Assembly (NCBI GenBank): GCA_903772945.1
Contig: CAICTM010000240.1
Location: 23,140 to 87,139 of the forward strand
DNA: 64,000 nucleotides
Source of the DNA: Seminavis robusta
Taxonomy: Eukaryota; Bacillariophyta; Bacillariophyceae; Naviculales; Naviculaceae
Direction: 5' to 3'
Shown here: piece by piece, positions 54,801 through 64,000 of the stretch
Numbering within the stretch: the first letter of the stretch is position 1
Layout of the letters: every line of letters starts with the position of its first letter
Position numbers and translations under genes: made by a program
The notes under the pieces: model-generated
The model's database searches: none
Seen by the model: the letters and a program-made list of their open reading frames with translations, nothing else
What the model was told of the DNA's origin: nothing

Positions 54801-56659
54801 CCGCAGTACCAGCTAGAACAGCAACAAACTGAGTGCTTACCAAACACCTGTGATGGCTCCCTCACAGAAGACCAGGCAGTGAAGCCAGTAATATCGGCAA
54901 AGAGCACTGTGTGGTGTGTTGCAGAGTATGAGTGTGAAGCAATAAATCAACTCTGTGGAGAGACTACTCTGATGTTGTCCAACTTACCAGTCGTCTCAAG
55001 ATAAAGATCTGCTAGTGGCTTTTGAACACGAGAAGATTCTTCATCAAAGGTTCCATCTGTCAAGGAGCCACTGAGAGTCTTTCTCCTTCCAGCCTTGTCC
55101 TTGGTGAGCTGGTCCTCCTCCTTTTCATGCATGAGGCGTTCCCTCATGTGCTCGGGAAAGAGAGATGTCACAATGGCATTGCTCTGTGCCGCCTTGGCCA
55201 CCAAATTTTCATTCCTCTTGAAGACAACCAGATCGTAGACAAAAAAGACAATGGCCACAAGGACAAAGGTCACAGCAACAGCAATGGCAAAGATCTCAGG
55301 TGTGTTTGAGTCATAAGTAGCTCGGAAGCGGTCACTTGGATAGATGTACATTTGGTACTGGGAATGGCCTGGTGTGGTGGTGTACTCTGGGTTGGTGTGT
55401 AGAGCCAAATCCACATGAACCTCATAGTCATCATACTTGCTTTCATGATGATCTTCCATGCCAAGAAAGAAAGCATTTTGGCCATCAACTACATAGGAGA
55501 AGTTTGCCGCCATATTGCTGGTAATGACACAGATGATGCCTTGCACTCCATCTGGAATCAGGTTGCGCAGAGCAGCATCAAATGCAAAGGCAGCGGAGAC
55601 CATACCCACAATTTTAGAGTTCGGATCGAGTGGATCTTGGTGAACTGGATGCAGACCATATCCATGGGGGGTCGCAGATGATCCATTGATCTGGCTGTGG
55701 TACGTGGCATGGACCTCTTCTCCCAATATGCCATCAGTAGCAGTACTACCTCGCTTTGAGGAACCAGTAAAAACTGTCTCATATTGCAAGTGATCTAGGG
55801 CTCCAACAGTAGCTTCAACACTTCTGAGTGAACCAATATTGTGGTTCATGGAATAGGAAAGTGTCGGGGGTGAATTCAATTGGGATGGCCAGTAGACTTC
55901 ACGAGGTTTATCAGGGCCAAAGCCTTCAGGCCCAATGGCACCAATGAAGGGAGGGGGTCGACTGAACCTTGGATCCTTCGAAATGTGGCTAAGGTCACCA
56001 TACTGAAACATGTGACCCTCATCAATAAGCTCTTTGTAGTTGGCAGTGGCAAACTCAATGTACGAATCATACTGTTCAGCACTAACACGGGGGGTCCAAG
56101 ACATGAACTCGACTTTAGCCTGATCCATGGCATCTGGGGACAGAGGGAGCAATGTTGGGTGAGGTCTGGTGTCTCAATTTTGTTTCCCTTTGTTTCGGTT
56201 AGCATTGTGGCATGGTATGCAGTCTAGTGTACGTTACTTACGCTGAGCATGAAGGCCAAACATCTTGACCTTGACATTCGGCCAGTTGTCAGAAACATTG
56301 GCAGCCACTGCTTGGCTAGAAATGGTAGATGCCAAACTTCTCAGGGCAGCGCATATATTCGTCTGCTCTTCCAGGGCGGCATCAGCCAGCGTGCGACTGA
56401 ACTGTTCAAAGGCAACTTCAAAGTTGCTTGTCTCTTCATTCTTGAGGAAACGGTAGGTAGTCAAGGTCACAACGAGGGCTGTGATCAACAAAGCCGCAGT
56501 CACCACAAAGCGCCATAGCCGAACACGCCTCGTGTCCTTGGCAGACATCTTGTAGACCTCCTTCTTCTCATCTCTCTCCTCGGAAGGCGCTCCTCCAGTA
56601 TCTGTCATGGTCTCAGATACGAGGGAGTATTCATCCTCATCTTCGCAGGTCGACGACAT
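51877..56659 (-). CDS. Bifunctional receptor guanylyl cyclase / cyclic-nucleotide phosphodiesterase (GC/PDE)
   Basis: Sixteen exons on the minus strand can be joined in phase: 56659-56242, 56133-54988, 54906-54841, 54756-54685, 54602-54567, 54481-54386, 54306-54213, 54119-53820, 53739-53435, 53342-53237, 53147-53074, 52992-52793, 52717-52574, 52484-52453, 52362-52332, 52224-51877. They give about 1155 aa. The order is cytosolic N-terminus, TM1 (51-69), a roughly 350-residue sensor ectodomain, TM2 (420-443), a class III cyclase domain with metal Asp D526 (FADITG) and D570 (VGDCY), then a PDEase I domain. The PDE has HNFDHASH (844-851), IHDAD (901-905), an STDI metal Asp and a QASDISH...QHW segment. 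Glu in KVETVGD points to GTP as substrate. The protein should make and degrade cGMP in one chain at a membrane. A GC/PDE of this type has been linked to sex-pheromone signalling in Seminavis robusta (from memory). Confidence 0.9.
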
Positions 56660-58801
56660 TGTTGCTATAGCTTGTAGACTAGTTTGGGTATACTGAGTAG
56701 CGAAACTTCGTGCTATTCAATTTTGTGAATGGGAAGAGTGTTCAGGGTTGCAAAGGATCGCGAGCTCCATGACAGCCGAGACCCCGTGAACTGGCAGCTT
56801 TGGGCGGTGCTTCCCCAGCTCCTGCCGGAAGCTGCTTTGACGAAACTTTTGGAATGATGTGGTTCGGTGATGGAATCGTCATTCCTTGTTTCTTGATTCC
56901 GCGACTCTCTGTTGTAGCAAATAAATGTACAAAATACAAAACGTTCGATAATACCAGCAACTAATGAATTAGATGTGGGAGAAGTCATCCTGAAGAGCTG
57001 TAAATGCCACCATCATAGAAGCACCTGTTTTGAACGAACGGGAAGAGGAACACTGGAACACAATTACCACCCGAAGCAGTTCGCCAGGGCAAGCAACTCG
57101 AAGCTTCGAGGTTCGAGGGTCAAGGGTCAAGGGACCTTTCAGTGACCAACACATTGCTGTAAAAGAGAAGACGACCTTTGAAAGAAATAAGTATTATTGA
57201 CAGTGCCAAGACCGAAAGTCATGTTCATAACGACGATATGTCCAGAAGAGCTTTTTAGTCCAGAGTACTCCTGTTTAGGGTTCTTTCGTACTCAGAGAGG
57301 GGTCTTTTGAGCCCGCAAAGAACGCTACAGTGATGAACTTTCATCAGACAAGCATTAAGGTTTTCTGTGGTGCCTGGTTGACTGTTGACTGCCTACGTGT
57401 GTGAGCCAGCGGGTGATGGGCAAAGAAGCTGCTGGCTATTAGCTCGACGCATGAGCTATGTTGTTGTTTGATGGTCAGAGGAGTGCCAGGAGCAAGGCAC
57501 TCTAGCTCTAGCTCGCTAGCTACTACATGTAGCTAGCTAGAGCCAGCCAGTTAGCCAGGTTGCCAGTCTCTCCTTTCTGTTACATGTAGCCATTCCTTGA
57601 GCAGCTCTCCTTTGGAAATAGACTAACAGATGACGTCATTTCCATATTTCCATTCGATAGATGAGTGTTATGGCCAAACGGAGGAGTACATGTAGGATGA
57701 GCTGCTCGTAGCTAGCTTGGGAGGGCAGTTCGACCTCGTTGGTATGAGCGTTCCTTTCGCACCCAGAGAAAGAAGCCTCGCTTTTGAAGGAACGCAATGA
57801 CCCTTGCTATCCATGAGCTAAGTTTGGCCACTGGCCACAATAGATTTATGGGGAGTGAGGGTCCAGTACTCGTAGGTCCATTGCTGGGAGCAGGGTTCGT
57901 TTCGTTATTAGGAGGCTTCGATGCGTAGCGAACACAAAAAGACGGTGGCCCGTACTATGCATATCTGAGATCTGACGAACTGAGTGCGTTAGTAGTAGCT
58001 TGCTTCAAATGGCGACTCGACTCTAATTTTCACCATTGTGGCCTCTCAAAGATTCGAAGTTCGTTTTGCTTGGGGTTGCTTCCTTGTTCTAAACTGTGAG
58101 CGCGGGCCTAGTAGCAGAAACTGTGGAGGTGATGTACGATGTACGATTGTCATCCCACCCATCAACCTACTCCCCGAGGAGTACCGGTACCGCTTGGGGT
58201 GTACGCAGAGTAGCCAGTTGGCCAGACAATACCAACAGGTCCACGATTGAGCGACAAAGGCCTGGGACGCACGAGGACGAGGCGCAAAGCCAACATTTCA
58301 GCGGAGGGGAATGGCGAGACATGCTTCGAGGATGGAATGAGGAGGTCGGAAGTTCCAAATTCCCACGAAATCATAGGGTGGATATAAGAGCTAATGAAAA
58401 GTTTATCTATTTGGAGAGCTTTCGAAAAAGTGAGCAAATATAATCTTAAAACTAAAACGCACTGTATCCCCCGTGGGACATCCTTAAAACACCACACCGC
58501 GAAATGTATTGTTATTGTACTGGTTCAACCTGGCAAAAATCACTGCTTCAATCTAACATGCTGTGCATGCAACCAAAGTTTCCAAGGGCTTAAGCTTGGC
58601 CCACGGCGATTGTCAAAACACATTCATTTCAACCCTTTCTCGCGTCTGCTTGCCAACCGGGGATTGCCTGACTTGGTTCATGAGTGGCATGAAATCTTTG
58701 CGCCTCAGCCGGGAATTGGATCCAAAAAGATCCAAAGATCCATGCAGGTTCGCAGACATCAACAGCCACAGCCCACTCCCCTCCAGAACAAAAAGCCAAA
58801 C
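56660..58801. other. Intergenic upstream of GC/PDE
   Basis: No gene is supported in 2.1 kb. CTAG runs lie near 57510-57545. The region is the divergent promoter side of the cyclase gene. The frame of the RibD-like gene stays open back to 58394, but its first convincing start is at 58802. Confidence 0.45.
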
Positions 58802-59557
58802 ATGGCCATGGTTGCAGTCTGTGGTCGTCTCGGTCGTCTTTCCTTTCCATTATTAGTTGCACTCTCTCTCCTGCACAATCAGCAGTGTGCCCACTCCTTC
58901 ACAGCTCAGTTTCATCATCCTCTGAATAAAGGACCCGATAATAGAAGCGTCAGAAGTAGTATTAGTACCAGTAGTAGTCTCCTCAGCTGTAGCATGACGA
59001 AGGGCTCTGTGTACATTGCGACCTCTCTGGATGGTTACATTGCCAAAGCGGACGGAGATATTGACTGGCTCAACAACATTCCTCCACCAGCGAAAGAAGA
59101 AGGTGACATGGGATTTGCCGCCTATTTGGCATCGGTGGATTGCATGGTCATGGGACGGAATACATTTGATAAGGTTCTCTCCTTTGGCAAGGACGTGTGG
59201 CCCTACGGAACGCTCAAGGTGGTTGTTTGGAGTCGCACCATGAAACCAGACGATATCCCTGACTATCGACGCGATACTGTGTCCTGCAGTGCCTTGCCAC
59301 CCAAAGAGCTGATGCAAGAGTTGCAAGACAATGGACACAAGAAAGCCTACATTGATGGGGGTGTGACGGTGCAAGAATTTTTAAAGGCGGGAATGGTGCA
59401 GGAAATTTGTCTCAGTCTGGCGCCCATTTTGCTCGGCAGTGGCATTAAATTGTTCCCCACCGATGGACCCCAATTCAATTTGAAACTGAAGGAAAGCATG
59501 TCGTACTCCAATGGCATGGTCCAGTCTACCTACGAGGTGCTTCCAAACGAAGAATGA
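58802..59557 (+). CDS. RibD C-terminal/DHFR-like reductase, plastid-type leader
   Basis: The ATG at 58802 gives 251 aa. Residues 66-250 form a RibD_C/DHFR-like domain. It starts GSVYIATSLDGYIA, carries DGDIDWL and VMGRNTFDKV (the NADPH-binding side), then a YIDGGVTVQEFL block and SLAPILLGSG near the end. Bacterial relatives such as YwjB and YyaP are reductases of unproven substrate; riboflavin or folate chemistry is only a family-level idea. The leader is a signal peptide (about 1-32) ending AHS followed by Phe, then a His/Ser/Arg-containing stretch. This is close to the diatom ASAFAP plastid presequence pattern, so plastid location is likely. It sits between the inverted GC/PDE copies. Confidence 0.82.
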   Translation: MAMVAVCGRLGRLSFPLLVALSLLHNQQCAHSFTAQFHHPLNKGPDNRSVRSSISTSSSLLSCSMTKGSVYIATSLDGYIAKADGDIDWLNNIPPPAKEEGDMGFAAYLASVDCMVMGRNTFDKVLSFGKDVWPYGTLKVVVWSRTMKPDDIPDYRRDTVSCSALPPKELMQELQDNGHKKAYIDGGVTVQEFLKAGMVQEICLSLAPILLGSGIKLFPTDGPQFNLKLKESMSYSNGMVQSTYEVLPNEE

Positions 59558-61395
59558 ATGCTCGAGAAGACCAGAATGCAAGCGATCTCTTCTCTGGCTG
59601 AAAACTATATATTGCATTTAAAAAATAAAACAGAGTTACAAACGGCACGCACGGCCATGCCAAGAACCAGCCATCCGACCCCAGCCAGCCAATCATAGAT
59701 AGCAGCGGTCTAATCAAATTTGAGCTCCAGCTTCCCGCTACTGGCTAGCTAGTAGCTGGATATCAACAGAGTGTTACGACGACGAAACGGGCCCAAAGAT
59801 GCGCATTCATCCACTCGAAAGAGGATCCCTTTCTCATTGCTTGTTTCTGGATTTCGTTCCGCATGGGCATTGGGCCGCGCTATCTTATATTATGAATCAA
59901 CTCAAAACTATGAAAAAACTGGTGTGCTCACCACCCGTTGTATTTCTAAAAGGGGACACAAAGTAGAATGCATCACTGCTGTAGCTAGCTACGATTGCTT
60001 GAAATCTGTCTTGCGTACTGTACCGCTAGCAGAGGAAGATGAGACTGTCTTGGTGGTGGCCTGGATCCTCCCATTGTGATTGAGGATCCATATCAGTCCC
60101 GGTGTCCCATGGAGTGACCAGTGTCGAATTCTATGGCTCTTCTGCGTTCCACGGCGTACTGTACCCATCCACCAAAGCCTGAGCAAAGAGTGTTTCATTG
60201 GATCCATGGAGTCATGCAGTCTTACCGCTCCAGTAGCTCAGAAGGCCGGCAAGGATGAAATAAATCTTCTCATTCCTTCCATGCCAAGAAGCAACCAGAA
60301 ACACTTGCGATTTTTCACCTCCTGTCTGACCTGTCTGGCTATCACCATGATACAGTAGCTGGCTACTGTAGACTTTTTTGGTTTTCAAGACACTCCGCCC
60401 CACCCACCTGTCGAAGATCGATGTGGGCATGAAATTTTCCATGCTTCTTCCATAGCCTCCCACTTCAGCACTGCTCGAGCTAGCTAGCTAGAGCAGATCT
60501 AATTTTAAAATTGTACCCAGCAACGGGATCTTGTGTGACAGTCAAGATCAAGATTCTTGACCATCAACTTTGACCAGCATAATAATTTGTTATTGTGCCG
60601 GCTTTGCTTCTCTTCTCTTCCCTTCTCATTTTGGCAAGGTGAAAGTCTACAATCATGTACTGCCGTGAAAGTGTGAAAGTAGCTTGACAACTTACTTGAA
60701 CACAGCCTGACCTGGAAGGTGCAGAAAAAAATCTCGAATTGCTGTGCATCGTACATGTACAACGGTACGAGAGTTGGTACGAGTGGGTTCGCCCCAGCTG
60801 TTTGCATTTAATTTTGTGCGTATGCATACGTGGTACCGACGTGAACTAGCGGTAAGAAGTCTATGGAGTTCTTGCCGGGGCTTCTTCGATAAATGAGAAA
60901 ATTTAATGTTCTCACAGGCCGAACGATGACCCTATTTAAGAGGTGAGGTGGTGATGAGGGAAGATTTAGGTGGCAGCCCAAATAGTGTCATAATTCAGCG
61001 AAATATGATCATCCTCCCTTCTTTTAATAATTATTGGAGAGACTTAATGAAAAAATCCTTCCGGTCATCAGAATTCAGGATGATTTATGCATGTTTAGGT
61101 GCGATTCGAATAAATGTCTTGACAGGGCCCCTCTAACTGGGCAGTTGGAGCTGCAGTTGGGCAGTTCCGTAGCGGAAGCACCGATATCTCTGCCACGCGC
61201 AGCCTTTGATAAGCTGCGGTATCACCTGCAGATGCCTTGCCTTGAGGATGCGAAGATGCCAACAGTTTGGACCGCATCTCCGAGCTTGCTCTGAGCTGTT
61301 GCACTTCTATTCACAAAAACAACCCCGCCTGATAGCAAGCCCAACCTCACTTCAGACTTCAGATCAACTTCCAAAAACAAGAAACAAAAGAGAAA
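59558..61395. other. Intergenic
   Basis: No gene is supported in 1.8 kb. CTAG runs lie near 59745, 59985 and 60478-60492. The 61.2-61.39 kb part is the 5' flank of the cyclase pseudogene. Confidence 0.45.
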
Positions 61396-64000
61396 ATGAT
61401 GGCCAACGACACGATCTTTGACGATGAAGATGACTACTCTGTCGTATCTGAAACGATGACTGATACTGAAGGAGCGCCTTCCGAGGAGAGAGATGAGAAG
61501 AAGGAAGTCTACAAGATGTCTGCCAAGGACACGAGGCATGTTCGGCTATGGCGCTTTGTGGCGACTTTGGCTTTGTTGGTCACTGCTCTTGTTGTGACCT
61601 TGACCACCTACCGTTTCCTCAAGGCTGAGGAGACAAGCAACTTTGAGGTTGCCTTTGAACGGTTCAGTCGTACGCTGGCTGAAGCGGCACTGGAAGAGCA
61701 AAAGAATGTTCGTGATGCCCTCAGAACCATTGCGACTACCATTTCTAGTCAAGCAATGGCTGCCAATATTTCTGACAACTGGCCGAATGTCAGGATCCCG
61801 ATGTTTGGCCTTCATGCTCAAAGAGAGTAAGTACACCATGCCTCAATGCTAGGGGAGAAAACTTGAGACACCAGACCTCACAACACCATTGCCCCCCTCT
61901 GTCCCCAGATGCCATGGCCCAGGCTAAGGTGGAGTTCTTGTCTTGGACCCCTCGTGTCAGTGCTGAACAGTATGATTCCTACATTGAGTTTGTCAATGCC
62001 AACTACAAGGAGATTGTTGATGAAGGTCACATGTTTTATTATGGTGACCTTAGCCGCATTTCAACCGATCCAAGGTTCAGTCGACCCCCGCCCTTCATTG
62101 CTGCTGTTGGCCCTGAAGGCTTTGGCCCGGACAAGCCTCGTGATGCCTACTGGCCCAATCAAATCTACGCACCACCAGATCTATCCTATGCCTTGAACAC
62201 AAATATTGGTTCATTTAGAAATGTTGAACCTGCTGTTGAAGCCCTAGAACACTTGCAGTATGAGACAGTTTTTACAGGTTCCTCAAGCTCAGGTAGTAGA
62301 GCTTCCGATGGCATATTGGGAGCGGAGGTCCATGCCACATACCACAGTCAGTTCAATGGCACCACCAAGACCCCACATGGATATGTCCTGCATCCAGTTC
62401 ACCAAGATCCACTTGATCAGAGCTCTAGTATTGTGGGTATGATTTCTGCTGGCTTTGCATTTGATGCATCTCTGCGCAACCTGATTCCAGATGGAGTGCA
62501 AGGCATCACCTGTGTCGTTACCAGCAATATGGCAGCAAACTTCTCCTATGTGGTCGATGGCCAAAATGCTTTCTTTCTAGGCATGGAAGATCATCATGAA
62601 AGCAAGTATGATGAATATGCGGTTCAATGGATTTGGCTCTAACACCAACCCTAAGTTCACCACCACACCGGCTCAGAAAATCACTACTAAGGTTAGCAAC
62701 AACACAAATCACATGAGATCACCCTTTAGGCCCCTTGCCCAATACCAAATGCACATCTATCCAAGTGACCGCTTCCGTGCTACCTATGACTCTAACACAC
62801 CTGAGATCTTTGCTGCTGCAATTGCTGTGACCTTTGTCATTTGGCCATTGTCTTTCTTGTCTATGATCTCTTTGTCTTCAAGAGGAATGAGAATTTGGTG
62901 GCAAGGCGGCACAGAGCAATGCCATTGTGACATCTCTCTTTCCGCGAGCACATGGGGAACGCTCATGCAGAAAAGGAGGAGGACCAGCTCACCAAGGACA
63001 AGGCAGGAAGGAGAAAGACTCTCAGTGGCTCCTGTGCTGATGGAACTTTGATAGAAGAATCTTCTCGGTTCACAAAGCCACTTGGCGAGATTTTATCTTG
63101 ATACGACTGTTTGCAACAGTATCTCTCACAGATTGTTTTTGCTCGCATCACATCACACCTACCGTGCTTCGAAACTGCCTGCTGGTCTTCTGTGAGGGAG
63201 CCATCACAGGTTTTGGTAAGAACTGTTGTTAGCTGTTCACTGGTACTTGCGGCTCTTTTGCATTGGAGCTTTACTTATCTTAATTTTTTTTTTGTGTACC
63301 TTGAATTGTTTTTTGGGCTGTTCTGTTTCAGTCTTTTGATGGTATGCCAAGAAACGAGAGTCTTCAAGTGGAGACTGGTGAGTTTTGCAATCGATCCCTG
63401 CGCTCAATTGCATCGACAAGTGCATAGTATTTCTGCACAGAGCATTGTTTTCTGCTCAGTTGGCGACTGTATGTGCTGTGTCCGGGCTCCAAGTAAGGCT
63501 AAGGACTGGTTGTTTCTGTCTGTCCATTGATTGTCTGGTGAGGCTCTTATCCTCTACTTTGCCTTCTGTTGTCTTTTAGAACCAAGAACCGATCACCCAT
63601 TAGCGAATGTGCAGAGTTTGCTCGTGACATCCATTGCTAAGATGCGAACTTACCAAAGCCTTGGAGGTTATCCCTGGGTAGGCAAAAGAAACAGCAGTAA
63701 TAACTTCGGCTCTGAAAGAATCCTTCTACCAGCTTTCATCCTCATCTTCTTTTCCAGGGCCGATACCGGTGACCTTGATCTTCGAGTGGGAGTTCACTCT
63801 GGGCCGTCACTGCAGGAATCCTGAGGAGGAGACCGAAGCAGGTTCCAACTGTAAGGTCCATTCTATCATTTTGTGGGGAGTCTGACTTTCGCTTTGGATT
63901 CTACCAGTGCTACCAGATATCTTTCGCTATTTTATCTCAGGTTTGGTGATACCATGAACGTCTGTCAGCGAGTTGAGTCCTCGGGCAAAGCCGGTCGCAT
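61396..64000 (+). pseudogene. Inverted, decayed copy of the GC/PDE gene (runs past window end)
   Basis: The first exon (61396-61826) and much of the ectodomain exon (from about 61909) remain highly similar to the gene at 51877-56659. Breaks include an out-of-phase exon 1/exon 2 junction, single-base deletions near 62624 and 62635 that create stops, several further indels from about 62840 to 63050, and loss of the cyclase metal Asp (the FADITG position reads FARITS near 63140). Later exon pieces (an EPRTDHP segment, an LDLRVGVHSGP segment, and an intact FGDTMNVCQRVESSGKAGR segment at the window edge) can still be seen. This is a pseudogene for cyclase activity; whether the PDE part survives lies outside the window. 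Confidence 0.8.

Noticed and set aside
1-64000. tRNA, rRNA or other structural RNA genes
   Set aside because: I found no cloverleaf with matching A and B boxes and no rRNA-like stretch by eye; a covariance search was not possible.

Overview
The window reads as nuclear DNA of a eukaryotic microalga, most probably a pennate diatom. Genes are single or few-exon with short GT-AG introns (34 to about 150 bp), both strands are used, and spacers are long and rich in CTAG and GGTACC-type short repeats. Diatom-typical products are present: a fused guanylyl cyclase/phosphodiesterase, an LRR protein of the diatom single-pass type, CRAL-TRIO proteins with acidic N-termini, and proteins whose N-termini resemble ASAFAP-type plastid presequences. 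Seminavis robusta or a relative is my best guess; that is inference, not proof.

Layout. 0.8-5.3 kb: a P5-type cation ATPase with an unusual cysteine-rich luminal N-terminus. 7.6-9.6 kb: a PhoD-like phosphatase. 10.6-11.9 kb: a truncated LRR membrane protein (-). 12.8-15.2 kb: tandem 2OG-Fe(II) prolyl-4-hydroxylase-like genes with plastid-type leaders. 15.6-16 kb: a small membrane protein. 16.4-17.07 kb: a 5'-truncated retroelement tail, a second piece of which lies at 33.4 kb. 17.5-19.1 kb: a membrane-anchored HExxH metallopeptidase. 22.2-26.8 kb: tandem CRAL-TRIO genes separated by a hairpin-ended, probably non-autonomous element. 27.9-28.9 kb: a DUF1349-like acidic protein. 31.7-37.5 kb: an inverted pair of MYND-finger genes flanking a frameshifted HxxxD acyltransferase. 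37.8-40.8 kb: tandem beta-carbonic anhydrases, the second without its signal peptide. 41.2-42.1 kb: an LRR relic. 42.7-44.7 kb: an MFS transporter. 45.1-46.4 kb: a secreted class-3 lipase. 48-49.3 kb: a secreted protein with two VHL-beta-like modules. 49.7-50.2 kb: a Cys-rich, probably GPI-anchored protein. 51.9-56.7 kb: a 16-exon guanylyl cyclase/PDE. 58.8-59.6 kb: a RibD/DHFR-like reductase. 61.4-64 kb: an inverted, decayed copy of the cyclase/PDE that runs off the window.

Five gene families occur here as local pairs (P4H, CRAL-TRIO, MYND, carbonic anhydrase, GC/PDE), and in several pairs one member shows an indel or loss. The window is best seen as a region of active segmental duplication and decay rather than an operon-like system. 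The functional themes are independent: membrane transport, phosphate release, CO2/bicarbonate interconversion, secreted hydrolysis and cyclic-nucleotide signalling.

The strongest candidates for a second look are the GC/PDE inverted pair, the plastid-type P4H pair, the Cys-rich P5 ATPase, the HExxH membrane protease and the 24-25.45 kb hairpin element. Exon limits were worked out by hand from splice sites and reading phase and may be off by a base or two.
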